Below are positions 27,888 to 36,726 of a DNA stretch of 64,000 bases, piece after piece. Origin of the DNA: Rhizobium sp. 18065 (GTDB lineage Bacteria; Pseudomonadota; Alphaproteobacteria; Rhizobiales; Rhizobiaceae); NCBI RefSeq assembly GCF_902706095.1, contig NZ_CACSJP010000001.1:372001-436000 (forward strand). The letters are read 5' to 3'. Both the position numbers and the translations under genes were made by a program. The notes below the pieces were generated by a model, which saw only the letters and a list, made by a program, of their open reading frames with translations, made no database searches and had not been told where the DNA came from. The number at the start of each line of letters is the position of its first letter. Positions within the stretch are counted from its first letter, which is position 1.

Positions 27888-28484
27888 TCAGCCGGGATAG
27901 ACCCCGAGATAACGCTCCAGCATCTCGGCAATCAGCATGGATGGAACCAGCAACACCATCGTGACCGTGGCCACGGTCAGGATGTGATCGCCGATGATCA
28001 TCCACAGGATGCGGAAAAGCACGACGATCAGCATCAGCATCAGCACGAACCAGAGCAGGGCGATCAGCCCGCTGAGCGGCGGGACCAGCATCATCACCAG
28101 CACGAGCACGGCATAGGAATAGGATATCGGCAGGGATAGCCAATTGGCGGCCACCACGATCGATGCGAATTTCTCCCCGATCCCGATCATCCAGCAGAGA
28201 ACGCCGACCAGGATGACGGGCAAAATCCAGTTCATTGCCTCGACCATCACCAGCCGGAAATAGAAGAGGCCTCCAACACCGACGCCCTCCGGGAGGGTGC
28301 CGACAAACAGCATCTGCCACCAGATGAACGAGACCAGGATGGCAGGGAGTGCCCAGCCAATCGCCCAGAACGAGCGCAGGGCGCCGCGATCCGAGAGGTC
28401 GAGATAGGTGAAGCCGGCCGCGTCCTTCTTGAACAGCAACCAGAGCCCCATCAGATAGAACTCGACCTCTTTAAGCGTCGGCAT
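27888..28484 (-). CDS. Conserved hypothetical integral membrane protein
   Basis: This 198-residue protein has about five predicted membrane helices. A hydrophilic N-terminus (MPTLKEVEFYLMGLWLLFKK) precedes them. I do not recognise a functional family; a homologue beside dapE is recalled in other rhizobia. It overlaps the dapE 3' end by 14 bases on the same strand, so the two are translationally linked. The N-terminal motif GLWLLFKKDAAGFTYLDLSDRG might be cytoplasmic and conserved. Function unknown. Confidence 0.7.
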   Translation of the reverse strand: MPTLKEVEFYLMGLWLLFKKDAAGFTYLDLSDRGALRSFWAIGWALPAILVSFIWWQMLFVGTLPEGVGVGGLFYFRLVMVEAMNWILPVILVGVLCWMIGIGEKFASIVVAANWLSLPISYSYAVLVLVMMLVPPLSGLIALLWFVLMLMLIVVLFRILWMIIGDHILTVATVTMVLLVPSMLIAEMLERYLGVYPG

Positions 28485-29664
28485 GAGCGAACCATTGTTC
28501 GATGAAGGTCTTGTAGATTGTCGTCAGCGTCTCGAGATCGCTGACCGCGACGCGCTCGTCGACCATATGCATTGTCTGGCCGACCAGCCCGAATTCCACC
28601 ACCGGGCAGTAATCCTTGATGAAGCGGGCGTCCGAGGTGCCACCGGTTGTCGACAGCGAAGGCGAGCGACCGGTGACGGTTTCGATTGCGCCGGACAGCG
28701 ATGCGATCAGGCTGTTGCTGCGCGTCAGGAAGACATGGCTCGGTCGCTCCGACCATGCCATTTCATAGGCCATCGGGCTACGGCCTGGCCGCAGCCTCTC
28801 ATCGGTTGCCGCCGCATCGAGCCGGCGCAGGATTTCAGCCTGGACCGTTTCGGCCGTCCAGTGGTCGTTGAAGCGGATGTTGAACTTGAAGCTCGCCGAA
28901 GCCGGAATGACATTGGTTGCCGGATTGCCGACATCGATGGTTGTCACTTCTAGATTGGACGGCTGGAAATTGTCCGAGCCATCGTCGAAGGCTGGCGTCA
29001 TCAGGCTCTCGGCAAAGCGCAGCGCGCCGCGCACCGGATTGTCGGCGAGATGCGGATAGGCCGCATGCCCCTGCACGCCGCGCACGGTGACTGTGCCGGA
29101 TACAGATCCGCGCCGGCCGATCTTGATCATGTCGCCGAGCTGGTCCGGATTGGTCGGCTCGCCGACCAGGCAGGCATCCCAGCGCTCGCCGCGTTCAGCC
29201 GCCCATTGCAGCAGTTTGGTCGTCCCATTCACCGCCGGACCTTCCTCGTCACCGGTGATCAGCAGTGAGATGGAACCCTGTGGTGCGCCTTTTTCTTCGA
29301 GCAGGCGGGCATAGGCCGCGATGAAGCAGGCAATGCCGCCCTTCATGTCGACCGCACCGCGGCCATAGAGCATGCCATTGGCAACATCGCCAGCGAAGGG
29401 GCCATGCGTCCAGTCGGCGGTCTGGCCGACCGGCACGACGTCGCTATGGCCGGCAAACATCAGATGCGGTCCGCTTGCACCGGTCCGGGCATAGAGGTTT
29501 TCGATATCGGGCGTGCCGGTATCCGAATGCACCATGCGATCCACATGAAAACCGAGCGGCTTCAGCAGTGTTTCGATAACGCCGAGCGCGCCACCCTCTT
29601 CAGGCGTGACAGACGGGCAGCGGATCAGGGCCTGCAGGACATCGACGGGATTTGTAGCGATCAT
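28471..29664 (-). CDS. dapE: Succinyl-diaminopimelate desuccinylase
   Basis: This M20 metallohydrolase of the lysine/meso-DAP pathway makes LL-DAP. Its 397 residues show metal and catalytic motifs FAGHSDVVPVG (first His), GRGAVDMKGGIACF (bridging Asp), ITGDEEGPAVNGT (catalytic Glu-Glu) and a C-terminal STTGGTSDARFI with the last ligand. The start at 29664 (MIATNPVDVLQAL) fits homologues; a longer frame to 29730 has no family character. It lies about 160 bp downstream of dapD in the same direction. Confidence 0.95.
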   Translation of the reverse strand: MIATNPVDVLQALIRCPSVTPEEGGALGVIETLLKPLGFHVDRMVHSDTGTPDIENLYARTGASGPHLMFAGHSDVVPVGQTADWTHGPFAGDVANGMLYGRGAVDMKGGIACFIAAYARLLEEKGAPQGSISLLITGDEEGPAVNGTTKLLQWAAERGERWDACLVGEPTNPDQLGDMIKIGRRGSVSGTVTVRGVQGHAAYPHLADNPVRGALRFAESLMTPAFDDGSDNFQPSNLEVTTIDVGNPATNVIPASASFKFNIRFNDHWTAETVQAEILRRLDAAATDERLRPGRSPMAYEMAWSERPSHVFLTRSNSLIASLSGAIETVTGRSPSLSTTGGTSDARFIKDYCPVVEFGLVGQTMHMVDERVAVSDLETLTTIYKTFIEQWFAHADA

Positions 29665-29822
29665 GATGACCAATGAGTGATGGTGGCGCATCGGCGCGGG
29701 AAGAGCATGGCCTAGACTTAGCCCATGCATGAAACGCTGTCATCCGCCGCAGCGACGCGCAAATGTCGCGGGCCGCTGGAGCGAAGACGCCGGGGACTTG
29801 TCTTCCCGGCGGGTTATGGCGC

Positions 29823-30680
29823 TCAGTCGCGCAGCAGTTCGTTGATGCCTGTCTTGGAGCGTGTCTTGGCATCGACGCGCTTGACGATCACGGCACAGTA
29901 GAGGTTCGGTGCTACGACCCCATTGGGCATGACATTGCCGCTGCCCATCGAACCTGCGACCACGACCGAATAGGGTGGTACTTCGCCATAGGTCACTTCG
30001 CCGGTGGCGCGGTCGACGATCTTGGTCGACTTGCCGATGAACACGCCCATCCCGAGCACAGAGCCTTCGCGCACGATGCAGCCTTCAACCACTTCCGAAC
30101 GGGCGCCGATGAAGCAATTGTCCTCGATGATCGTCGGCCCCGCCTGCATAGGCTCCAGCACGCCGCCGATGCCGACGCCACCCGAGAGATGCACATGGCT
30201 GCCGATCTGCGCGCAGGAGCCGACGGTGGCCCAGGTGTCGACCATCGTGCCTTCGCCGACATAGGCGCCGAGATTGACGAAGGACGGCATCAGGATGGCG
30301 TTCGGCGCTATATAGGCCGAACGGCGCACGACCGCATTCGGCACGGCGCGGAAGCCGGCAGCGCGGAATTCGCTTTCACCCCAGCCTTCGAACTTCGACG
30401 GCACCTTGTCCCACCAGGTCGAGGTGCCGGGACCGCCCTTGACCACGTCCATGTCGTTGAGACGAAAGGACAGGAGAACGGCCTTCTTCAGCCACTGGTG
30501 AACCGTCCAGTTGCCGTCCTCGCTACGGGTGGCAACACGCGCCTTGCCGCTGTCGAGCAGGTTCAGCGCCTCGTCCACGGCGTCACGGATCTCGCCTTTG
30601 GTAGCGGTCGATACTGTGTCGCGGTTGTCGAAAGCCGCGTCAATGACGTGTTCGAGGCTGGTGAGATCGAGTGCGCTCAT
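29823..30680 (-). CDS. dapD: Tetrahydrodipicolinate N-succinyltransferase
   Basis: DapD performs the succinylation step of lysine/DAP synthesis; the next but one step is DapE, encoded just downstream. The 285-residue protein has an N-terminal helical domain and a left-handed beta-helix built of hexapeptide repeats (about residues 110-230, for example [20 protein letters not shown]). The C-terminus is [10 protein letters not shown]. It is divergent from the LOG gene, so their promoters share the 140-bp gap. Confidence 0.96.
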   Translation of the reverse strand: MSALDLTSLEHVIDAAFDNRDTVSTATKGEIRDAVDEALNLLDSGKARVATRSEDGNWTVHQWLKKAVLLSFRLNDMDVVKGGPGTSTWWDKVPSKFEGWGESEFRAAGFRAVPNAVVRRSAYIAPNAILMPSFVNLGAYVGEGTMVDTWATVGSCAQIGSHVHLSGGVGIGGVLEPMQAGPTIIEDNCFIGARSEVVEGCIVREGSVLGMGVFIGKSTKIVDRATGEVTYGEVPPYSVVVAGSMGSGNVMPNGVVAPNLYCAVIVKRVDAKTRSKTGINELLRD

Positions 30681-30822
30681 CTGAATTCCTTAAACTTCCT
30701 TGGCTAATCTTGACGATGGAAACGATCGGGATCGATCGGAAACTGGCGAATTGCTCTACCGCATTCAACGGCGGTTGGAAACAGCCGGGGACGCCCTACG
30801 TTTCTGCATGGAAGGATATGGA

Positions 30823-31701
30823 ATGGCAAAGCTAAAGAATGGCCGGCATCGGCGCAATGACGGGGTCTGGGACCCCCTCAAGGACAGTTCGACCGATCGC
30901 CACAGCGCAGAAGTCGTGCCCCGCACCCCGCAATCGGAATCCCCGTCTTATCGGCTTGCCTATGCCGACAATGATTTCCTCTGCCGCGAGGAGCTTCGGC
31001 CGATCCGCCTGCAGCTGGAATTGCTGAAGACCGAGATGATCCTCACCGAGCGCAACATAAAGTCGACGGTCGTCATGTTCGGCGGCGCCCGGATACCGGC
31101 GCCCGGACAAAGTGCCTGGGCTGCGCGCAACGAACTGCAGAAGCAGAACCTCGAAGCGGCCTCTGTCTACTATGATGAAGCGCGCAAATTCGCCCGTCTT
31201 TGCTCGGAGCATTCGGCGCATAGCGCCTATCAGGAATATGTGGTGGTGACCGGTGGCGGTCCGGGCGTCATGGAAGCCGGCAATCGCGGCGCATCCGAAG
31301 TGGGTGCGCCTTCTGTCGGCCTCAACATCGTGCTTCCGCACGAGCAGGCGCCGAACCCGTATGTTACGCCGGAATTGAGCTTCAACTTTCACTATTTCGC
31401 CATCCGCAAGATGCACTTCCTCATGCGGGCCAAGGCGATCGCGATCTTCCCTGGCGGCTTCGGCACGCTGGATGAATTCTTCGAAGCCGTAACATTGATC
31501 CAGACCAAGCGCATGGCGCCGATCCCGCTGATCCTGTTTTCCAGGAAGTTCTGGCATGGCATGATCAATTTCGACGGGCTGGCGGAATTCGGCACCATTG
31601 CCCCGGAGGATCTCAACCTCCTGCAATTCGCCGAGACGGCGGAAGACGCCTGGAAGATCGTCGCTGATTTCTATGACCTGAACGAAGAAGCGGCCCCGTG
31701 A
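30823..31701 (+). CDS. LOG family (TIGR00730-like) nucleoside monophosphate phosphoribohydrolase
   Basis: This 292-residue Rossmann-type protein carries the LOG signature PGGFGTLDEFFEA and the preceding GGGPGVMEAGNRGASE loop. LOG enzymes cleave nucleotide 5'-monophosphates to base and ribose 5-phosphate, including cytokinin ribotides, but are often misannotated as lysine decarboxylases. An extra N-terminal 90 residues set this apart from short LOGs. The ATG at 30823 has AAGGA upstream. Its stop codon falls inside a GC hairpin. Confidence 0.85.
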   Translation: MAKLKNGRHRRNDGVWDPLKDSSTDRHSAEVVPRTPQSESPSYRLAYADNDFLCREELRPIRLQLELLKTEMILTERNIKSTVVMFGGARIPAPGQSAWAARNELQKQNLEAASVYYDEARKFARLCSEHSAHSAYQEYVVVTGGGPGVMEAGNRGASEVGAPSVGLNIVLPHEQAPNPYVTPELSFNFHYFAIRKMHFLMRAKAIAIFPGGFGTLDEFFEAVTLIQTKRMAPIPLILFSRKFWHGMINFDGLAEFGTIAPEDLNLLQFAETAEDAWKIVADFYDLNEEAAP

Positions 31702-31709
31702 GGGGCCGC
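31690..31709. terminator. GC hairpin spanning the LOG stop codon
   Basis: GCGGCCCC/GGGGCCGC forms a perfect 8-bp stem; the four-base loop GTGA contains the TGA stop. The convergent EF-hand gene ends 24 bp away. There is no T run, so termination is plausible but unproven. Confidence 0.4.
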
Positions 31710-31732
31710 CGGCATTTCGCTGTCTGTGTGGT

Positions 31733-32395
31733 TTAGCGCATCATCCACATTGGGCGCTTCGGCATGTCATCGACTGAAATGACGCCATCCTTGTTGCGGT
31801 CCGCCCGCTCGAACATCTTGTCGATCATCGTCATGGCCTCGGCCTGGTTGATCTGGCCGTTCTCATCCGCATCGGCAACACGGATCAGCCTGCCCGATCC
31901 GCGATCACCATGTCCGCGGGGACCATCACGGTCCGCCATGTCGCGACCGCCATGGCGCTTGCCTTCATGGTGTTTGCCGTGATGCGGCTTGCCGTCTGGC
32001 CCGCGGCTGTTGTCCTGGGCCTGATCGTCGCCGGGCGCGGGCGGCGCGGCCTCATCGGCATCGTTTTCATCCGCCTCGGTGGTTTCCTTTATTTCGGCCT
32101 TGAGTTGTTCGCGCATCGCTTCGCGATGCTTGCGGAATTCACCCGGCGTGATCGAGCCGTCCTTGTCGGCATCGATCGACACAAACAGGGTTTCGCCTGA
32201 GGCTTTTGCCTCATCCTTGGTAATCTTGCCGTCCTTGTCGGTGTCGAACTGCTGCAACATCCGGACGAACATCACTTCGCGGCCGCCCGGAGGTCCGCGA
32301 TGACCATCGCGATCCTGTGCAAGTACGGCGCTGGCCGAGGTTCCGATCAACAATGAGCCTGCAACCGCTGCCAAAGTGAAGAACTTACTTGTCAT
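31733..32395 (-). CDS. Exported EF-hand calcium-binding protein with His-rich linker
   Basis: This 220-residue protein has a signal peptide (cleavage near ASAVLAQ, about residue 27). Four EF-hand loops are visible in two pairs: DTDKDGKITKDE and DADKDGSITPGE, then DADENGQINQAE and DRNKDGVISVDD. Between the pairs lies a low-complexity acidic/Pro stretch followed by a His/Gly/Lys-rich segment (about residues 137-165) that could bind other metals. It probably binds calcium in the periplasm. A pair of direct repeats lies upstream. No partner is evident. Confidence 0.85.
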   Translation of the reverse strand: MTSKFFTLAAVAGSLLIGTSASAVLAQDRDGHRGPPGGREVMFVRMLQQFDTDKDGKITKDEAKASGETLFVSIDADKDGSITPGEFRKHREAMREQLKAEIKETTEADENDADEAAPPAPGDDQAQDNSRGPDGKPHHGKHHEGKRHGGRDMADRDGPRGHGDRGSGRLIRVADADENGQINQAEAMTMIDKMFERADRNKDGVISVDDMPKRPMWMMR

Positions 32396-32470
32396 CTTAT
32401 GGTCCTTTCGGGGTCCTGTTTCAGTCAGGAAACCCTACCGGTGCCATGTTGCCCATCCTACTTAAACATC

Positions 32471-32498
32471 GGTAAGCTGGATGAAACTTTGGTAAGCT
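32471..32498. promoter_or_regulatory. Two direct GGTAAGCT repeats upstream of the EF-hand gene
   Basis: GGTAAGCT occurs at 32471-32478 and again at 32491-32498, a 20-bp pitch (two helical turns). They lie about 75-100 bp before the leftward EF-hand gene and close to the end of the HAD gene. This spacing is typical of OmpR/PhoB-class response regulator sites. It is a candidate operator only. Confidence 0.35.
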
Positions 32499-32508
32499 TT
32501 GACTTTCC

Positions 32509-33228
32509 TCAACCCGCAATCGGCAAAAGCCGCTCCAGGAAACCGGCCAGATCGTCGGTGATGTAGTCGACGCTGTCGGGATCGATATGGTCGACCCGTT
32601 CCCAGGTCTCCAGGATGGCCGTGCCGAGATTGCGTGGCACCAGAAGCACCGTCTTCATTCCCAGTGCCTTCGGGACCAGAAGATTGCGCGGCAGATCCTC
32701 GAACATCGCTGCCTTTTCCGTATCTATGCGATTGAGGCTGGCAAACTTGTCATAGGTCGCACCCGCCGGCTTCGGCTGGTAGTCGGCCGCGACGATGTCG
32801 AATATGTCGTCGAAATGGTCGAGAATGCCAAGCGCCCGCGCCGCGGCCTGCGCATGTGCCACCGTGCCATTGGTGAAGATGAACTTGCGACCCGGCAACC
32901 GCTTGATCGCCTCGCCGAGCGCAACATCCGGCAACAGCGCCGAATAGTCGATTGCATGCGCCCGCTCCAGAAATGCGTTTGGATCCACATTGTGATGCAG
33001 CATCAGGCCGGCCAGCGTCGTACCATGCTCATGATAGTATCGCTTCTGCAGCAGCTTGGCCTCGGCTGGCTCCAGTTGCAGGAGTTCGGCAACAAAGGCT
33101 GCCATGTTCCTGTCGATCTGGGCGAAGAGATCCACATGATGCGGATAGAGCGTGTTGTCGAGGTCGAAGACCCAGTCGCGGACATGGGCGAAATCAGCGG
33201 GCGAGGGGAGCTTTGCAGGTGTGTTCAT
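32509..33228 (-). CDS. Pyrimidine 5'-nucleotidase-like HAD hydrolase
   Basis: This 239-residue HAD hydrolase has motif I VFDLDNTLYP, motif II FIFTNGT, the motif III Lys in YQPKPAGATYDKFAS, and motif IV MFEDLPRN. The DLDNTLYP form is characteristic of the SDT1/pyrimidine 5'-nucleotidase subgroup, which dephosphorylates UMP and CMP. The cap domain is alpha-helical (about residues 35-95). It is transcribed leftward toward the EF-hand gene and divergent from the EamA transporter. Confidence 0.85.
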   Translation of the reverse strand: MNTPAKLPSPADFAHVRDWVFDLDNTLYPHHVDLFAQIDRNMAAFVAELLQLEPAEAKLLQKRYYHEHGTTLAGLMLHHNVDPNAFLERAHAIDYSALLPDVALGEAIKRLPGRKFIFTNGTVAHAQAAARALGILDHFDDIFDIVAADYQPKPAGATYDKFASLNRIDTEKAAMFEDLPRNLLVPKALGMKTVLLVPRNLGTAILETWERVDHIDPDSVDYITDDLAGFLERLLPIAG

Positions 33229-33327
33229 GCCCTATCTCTGCCACGCAGCAACACGAAAGGAAACAGCCCTTGTGTGATAGCGCGCCGACCGGTGGCGTAC
33301 CGCACGGGACTGTGCTAACGCCGCTTG

Positions 33328-34242
33328 ATGGAATTCTGGGCTATCATCACCTTCGGCAGCGCCTTTCTGCAGAATATGCGTTCGGCACTTCAGAAACATC
33401 TCAAGGGCAAGATGGGCACGACGGGCGCAACCTTCGTGCGCTTCGGTTTCGGCCTGCCATTTGCGTTTGTCTATCTCGGGTTGCTGCATTTTGCCTTCGG
33501 CCGTCCACTACCGGTGCCGGATGGCCATTTCGCCGTCTGGGCAATGCTCGGAGCCTTGGCCCAGATCGCCGCGACCTTCCTGCTTGTTCATCTGTTTTCA
33601 TTCCGCAACTTCGCGGTCGGCACTGCCTACTCGCGCACGGAGCCGGCCCAGGCCGCATTGATCGCGCTTGTCCTGTTCGGCGAAACGGTCAGGTTGTCTG
33701 TGGTCGGCGCGATTGGCGTGTCGATCCTCGGCGTGATGTTGATCTCCGTCGCTCGCACCGAATTCACCCTGAAATCGCTCGTCACCTCGGTCGGCAGTCG
33801 AACCGCGATCATCGGACTGACCTCCGGCTTCTTTTTCGGCATGTCCGGCATTTCCTACCGCGCCGCGTCGCTTTCGCTGGAACCAAGCCTGCCGGCACCC
33901 GATTCGATCATGCAGGCAAGCTTCACGCTCGCGGTCGTCATTGTCATCCAGACATTGGCCATGCTGGCCTGGATGCTCTGGCGCGAGCCGCAGGAATTGT
34001 CGCGCATCCGCGCTGCCTGGAAAACCAGTGTTCTGGTCGGATTTGTCGGTGCAACCGCATCGTTCGGCTGGTTCATCGCCATGACCCTGCAACAGGTCGC
34101 TGTCGTCAAGGCGGTCGCGCAGGTGGAAATGCTCTTCACCTTCGCGTCGTCGGTTCTGGTCTTCAAGGAGAAGATCAACCGTCTGGAGATCGCCGGCTGC
34201 GTCCTGATTGTTGCCGGCGTTCTCCTGCTTCTGATTGCCTGA
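33328..34242 (+). CDS. EamA/DMT family transporter
   Basis: This 304-residue inner-membrane protein has about ten predicted helices in two EamA repeats. The first repeat ends near FALVLFGETVRLSVVGAIGV-type sequence (GETVRLSVVGAIGVSILGVM) and the second repeat ends with VFKEKINRLEIAGCVLIVAG, the usual E-x-x-x-x-x-x-x-G position. The family exports or imports metabolites; substrate unknown. The ATG at 33328 follows an adjacent TTG. The gene is convergent with argB, only 3 bp apart. Confidence 0.85.
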   Translation: MEFWAIITFGSAFLQNMRSALQKHLKGKMGTTGATFVRFGFGLPFAFVYLGLLHFAFGRPLPVPDGHFAVWAMLGALAQIAATFLLVHLFSFRNFAVGTAYSRTEPAQAALIALVLFGETVRLSVVGAIGVSILGVMLISVARTEFTLKSLVTSVGSRTAIIGLTSGFFFGMSGISYRAASLSLEPSLPAPDSIMQASFTLAVVIVIQTLAMLAWMLWREPQELSRIRAAWKTSVLVGFVGATASFGWFIAMTLQQVAVVKAVAQVEMLFTFASSVLVFKEKINRLEIAGCVLIVAGVLLLLIA

Positions 34243-34245
34243 GCC

Positions 34246-35133
34246 TTACGGGACGAGCAGCGTGCCGGCACCGGCTTCGGTGAACAGCTCGAGCAGCACG
34301 GAATGGGCCGTCTTGCCGTTCAGGATGACCACGCCCTGCACACCGGCCTTGATAGCCTCGATGCACGTCTCGACCTTGGGGATCATGCCGCCGGAAATGG
34401 TGCCGTCCTTGATTAGCTCGTGTGCCTGGGCGACCGAGAGTTCCTTGATCAGGGTGCCGCTCTTGTCGAGCACGCCCGGAACATCGGTGAGGAACAGCAG
34501 GCGCGAAGCATTCAGCGCGCCGGCAATCGCACCGGCAAAGGTGTCCGCATTGATATTATAGGTCGCTCCGTCACGACCTGGTGCCACCGGCGCAATGACC
34601 GGGATCATTTCCGAACGGGCCAGCAGGTCGAGAAGCGTGCGGTCGACTTCGACCACCTCGCCGACAAAGCCGAGATCAAGGACCCGCTCGATGTTGCTGT
34701 CGGGATCGCGAACCTTCTTCTGCGCCTTTTCGGCAAACACCATGTTGCCGTCCTTGCCGCACAGCCCGATCGCCCATTCGCCGGTCTGGTTGATCAACGC
34801 GACGATTTCCTTGTTGATCGAGCCGGCCAGAACCATTTCGACGATCTCGACGGTTTTCTGGTCGGTGACGCGAAGGCCGTTCTCGAAGCGTGATTCGATG
34901 CCCATCTTGGCAAGCATCGCGCCGATCTGCGGCCCACCGCCATGCACGACGATCGGGTTGACGCCCGACTGCTTCAAAAGCGCGATATCGGCTGCAAACG
35001 CTTTGCCCAGTTCCGGATTGCCCATGGCATGGCCGCCGTATTTCACGACGATCGTCTTGTTTTCATAACGCTGCATGAAGGGAAGGGCCTGCACCAGCAG
35101 TCTTGCCTGGATTTCGCTTTCGGAAGCCGTCAT
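34246..35133 (-). CDS. argB: Acetylglutamate kinase
   Basis: ArgB phosphorylates N-acetylglutamate in arginine synthesis. The 295 residues begin with the amino-acid kinase phosphate loop [17 protein letters not shown]. They also contain [20 protein letters not shown] and the ATP-site [19 protein letters not shown]. The N-terminal extension (about 20 residues before the kinase core) is the helix seen in arginine-sensitive hexameric enzymes, so feedback inhibition is likely. In other rhizobia it follows engB directly; here three rightward genes intervene. Confidence 0.96.
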   Translation of the reverse strand: MTASESEIQARLLVQALPFMQRYENKTIVVKYGGHAMGNPELGKAFAADIALLKQSGVNPIVVHGGGPQIGAMLAKMGIESRFENGLRVTDQKTVEIVEMVLAGSINKEIVALINQTGEWAIGLCGKDGNMVFAEKAQKKVRDPDSNIERVLDLGFVGEVVEVDRTLLDLLARSEMIPVIAPVAPGRDGATYNINADTFAGAIAGALNASRLLFLTDVPGVLDKSGTLIKELSVAQAHELIKDGTISGGMIPKVETCIEAIKAGVQGVVILNGKTAHSVLLELFTEAGAGTLLVP

Positions 35134-35295
35134 CGGGAAAACCTCTTTTGGGATCGCGGCCTTTTAGCGCAAGTCCGGCCGCGATGGAATGATTGCCCTG
35201 CAATATAAGAGAGTGATGACACGCTTCTTTTTCCCGATGCATTGCCGAGGCCGGCCATCACCCTATATGGCGCTCCGGCATTGAATGGGGAATTC

Positions 35296-35856
35296 ATGGA
35301 AAGCGACGATATCGCCGAATTGCTGGGCCGTGTAGCGCTCCGCGACCGGGCTGCATTTTCCCTGATCTATCAACGCTGCTCGGCGAAACTTTTTGCGATC
35401 TGCATCCGTATCCTGAAAGACAGGAACGATGCAGAAGAGGCATTGCAGGACATCTTCGTGAAGATCTGGCAGAAGGCCGGAAGTTATGCCGGCGACGGCG
35501 GCAACGCATTCGCCTGGATCGCGGCGATTGCCAGGTATCATTGCATCGACCGGCTGCGCCAGCGAAAGCCGTCGACCGAGGAACTGGATGTCGCTGCCGA
35601 ATTGCCGGATCTCGGGCCAGATCCTGAACGCCGCGCAATCTTGCGTTCGGAAGGCGCGCGCATTGACAGCTGTCTGGAAGCATTGGATCCTGACCGCGCG
35701 CAAGCGGTTCGCCAGGCCTATGTCGAGGGAATGACCTATCAGGAGCTTGCCGAGCGCTTTGCAGTTCCGTTGAATACGATGCGCACGTGGCTGCGACGCA
35801 GTCTTTTGAAACTGAGAGAGTGCATGGATGGCAACGCCCGACCAGAGCAAGGGTGA
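35296..35856 (+). CDS. ECF sigma factor (SigK-like)
   Basis: This 186-residue ECF sigma factor has region 2 with the DAEEALQDIFVKIWQKAGSY core (about residues 45-65) and region 4 with MTYQELAERFAVPLNTMRTW as its HTH. The ATG at 35296 has GGGG upstream; a longer frame from 35242 is unlikely. It overlaps the anti-sigma gene by 29 bases, so the two are coupled. Together with the downstream fasciclin gene it resembles the Mycobacterium SigK-RskA-MPT70/83 arrangement. It is divergent from argB. Confidence 0.88.
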   Translation: MESDDIAELLGRVALRDRAAFSLIYQRCSAKLFAICIRILKDRNDAEEALQDIFVKIWQKAGSYAGDGGNAFAWIAAIARYHCIDRLRQRKPSTEELDVAAELPDLGPDPERRAILRSEGARIDSCLEALDPDRAQAVRQAYVEGMTYQELAERFAVPLNTMRTWLRRSLLKLRECMDGNARPEQG

Positions 35857-36550
35857 CAGATCACGCGACGAAGTGCTCGCGGGGGAATATGTCCTTGGCG
35901 TCCTGAACCTGTCAGAGCGCCAGCAGGTCGAAGCGCGCCTGCGTCATGATTGGCAATTTGCCGCCATCGTCCGCCGGTGGGAAGCCAACCTTGCGCATTT
36001 CAACGATGACTACGATGAAGAAGCACCCTCGGCCGTGACATTTGCGGAGATCGAACGGCGTATCTTCGGACCGGGTCCGGCGCACACGCCGACCGGACCG
36101 TTGGGCGCTATCTGGAATTCCTTGCCTCTCTGGCGTGGTGTGAGTGTTGCGGCAATCGGCACCCTCGCCCTTCTCCTCGGACTGGAATGGGCAAACGAGT
36201 TGCGTCCGAAGCCGGGACAGCAATGGATGGCCGAGCTTGCTGGAAGGGACAACGCCATCAGCCTTGTCGCCCAGTATGACGGGGCATCGGGGCGTCTGGC
36301 TATTACGCCGGTCGCCAATGGCGGTGCCGAGGAAAAGTCTCTTGAACTCTGGCTGGTGGAAGGCGAGCAACCGCCGACATCGCTCGGTGTTCTGCCGCAG
36401 ACCGGCCAGGGCGAGATCCTGATCCCGGACGAGATGCGCGCCCGGCTTAAGGGCGGCGTAGTGCTCGCTGTCAGCGTCGAACCCTTCGGCGGTTCGCCGA
36501 CCGGCAAGGCAACCGGCCCGATCGTGGCTGCCGGCGAGATTCTCCGCTGA
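35828..36550 (+). CDS. RskA-type anti-sigma factor
   Basis: This 240-residue membrane protein has a cytoplasmic anti-sigma helix bundle (about 1-95, YVLGVLNLSERQQVEARL), one membrane helix (about 98-118, GVSVAAIGTLALLLGLEWA), and an extracytoplasmic RskA C-terminal beta domain. That domain contains SLELWLVEGEQPPTSLGVLP and GVVLAVSVEPFGGSPTGKAT. I see no HxxxCxxC zinc motif. It probably holds the sigma factor at the membrane until a periplasmic signal triggers its loss by proteolysis. Confidence 0.85.
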   Translation: MATPDQSKGDRSRDEVLAGEYVLGVLNLSERQQVEARLRHDWQFAAIVRRWEANLAHFNDDYDEEAPSAVTFAEIERRIFGPGPAHTPTGPLGAIWNSLPLWRGVSVAAIGTLALLLGLEWANELRPKPGQQWMAELAGRDNAISLVAQYDGASGRLAITPVANGGAEEKSLELWLVEGEQPPTSLGVLPQTGQGEILIPDEMRARLKGGVVLAVSVEPFGGSPTGKATGPIVAAGEILR

Positions 36551-36611
36551 GATAAAAATGCGCGCCTATTGAATGGCTTGACGTCAGCAACAAGATTTTT
36601 TTCAAATTCGT

Positions 36612-36638
36612 TGAAACTCAGACCAGCCCCCCTCCGTC
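36612..36638 (+). promoter_or_regulatory. Candidate ECF-type promoter for the fasciclin gene
   Basis: TGAAAC (36612-36617) and CCGTC (36634-36638) are 16 bases apart, resembling the common ECF pattern of an AAC-containing -35 and CGTC -10. It would give a leader of about 80 bases. I found no equal match upstream of the sigma gene itself, so the assignment is tentative. Confidence 0.4.
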
Positions 36639-36726
36639 CCTTGTTGTGTTCCCCAAGAGGGAAGAACAACGCCATCCGGCGGCAATAGCCGCCCGGATCG
36701 AGAACACCAGGATAGAGGAAACCGAA

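Noticed and set aside
28451..28756. Separate small gene within dapE
   Set aside because: The frame is a shadow of dapE codons, with no start site or homology.
35279..36586. Shared 9-mer ATTGAATGG upstream of the sigma factor (near 35281) and fasciclin gene (near 36580) as a common promoter element
   Set aside because: One copy lies a few bases from the sigma start, overlapping its ribosome site, and the flanks do not match, so chance is likely.
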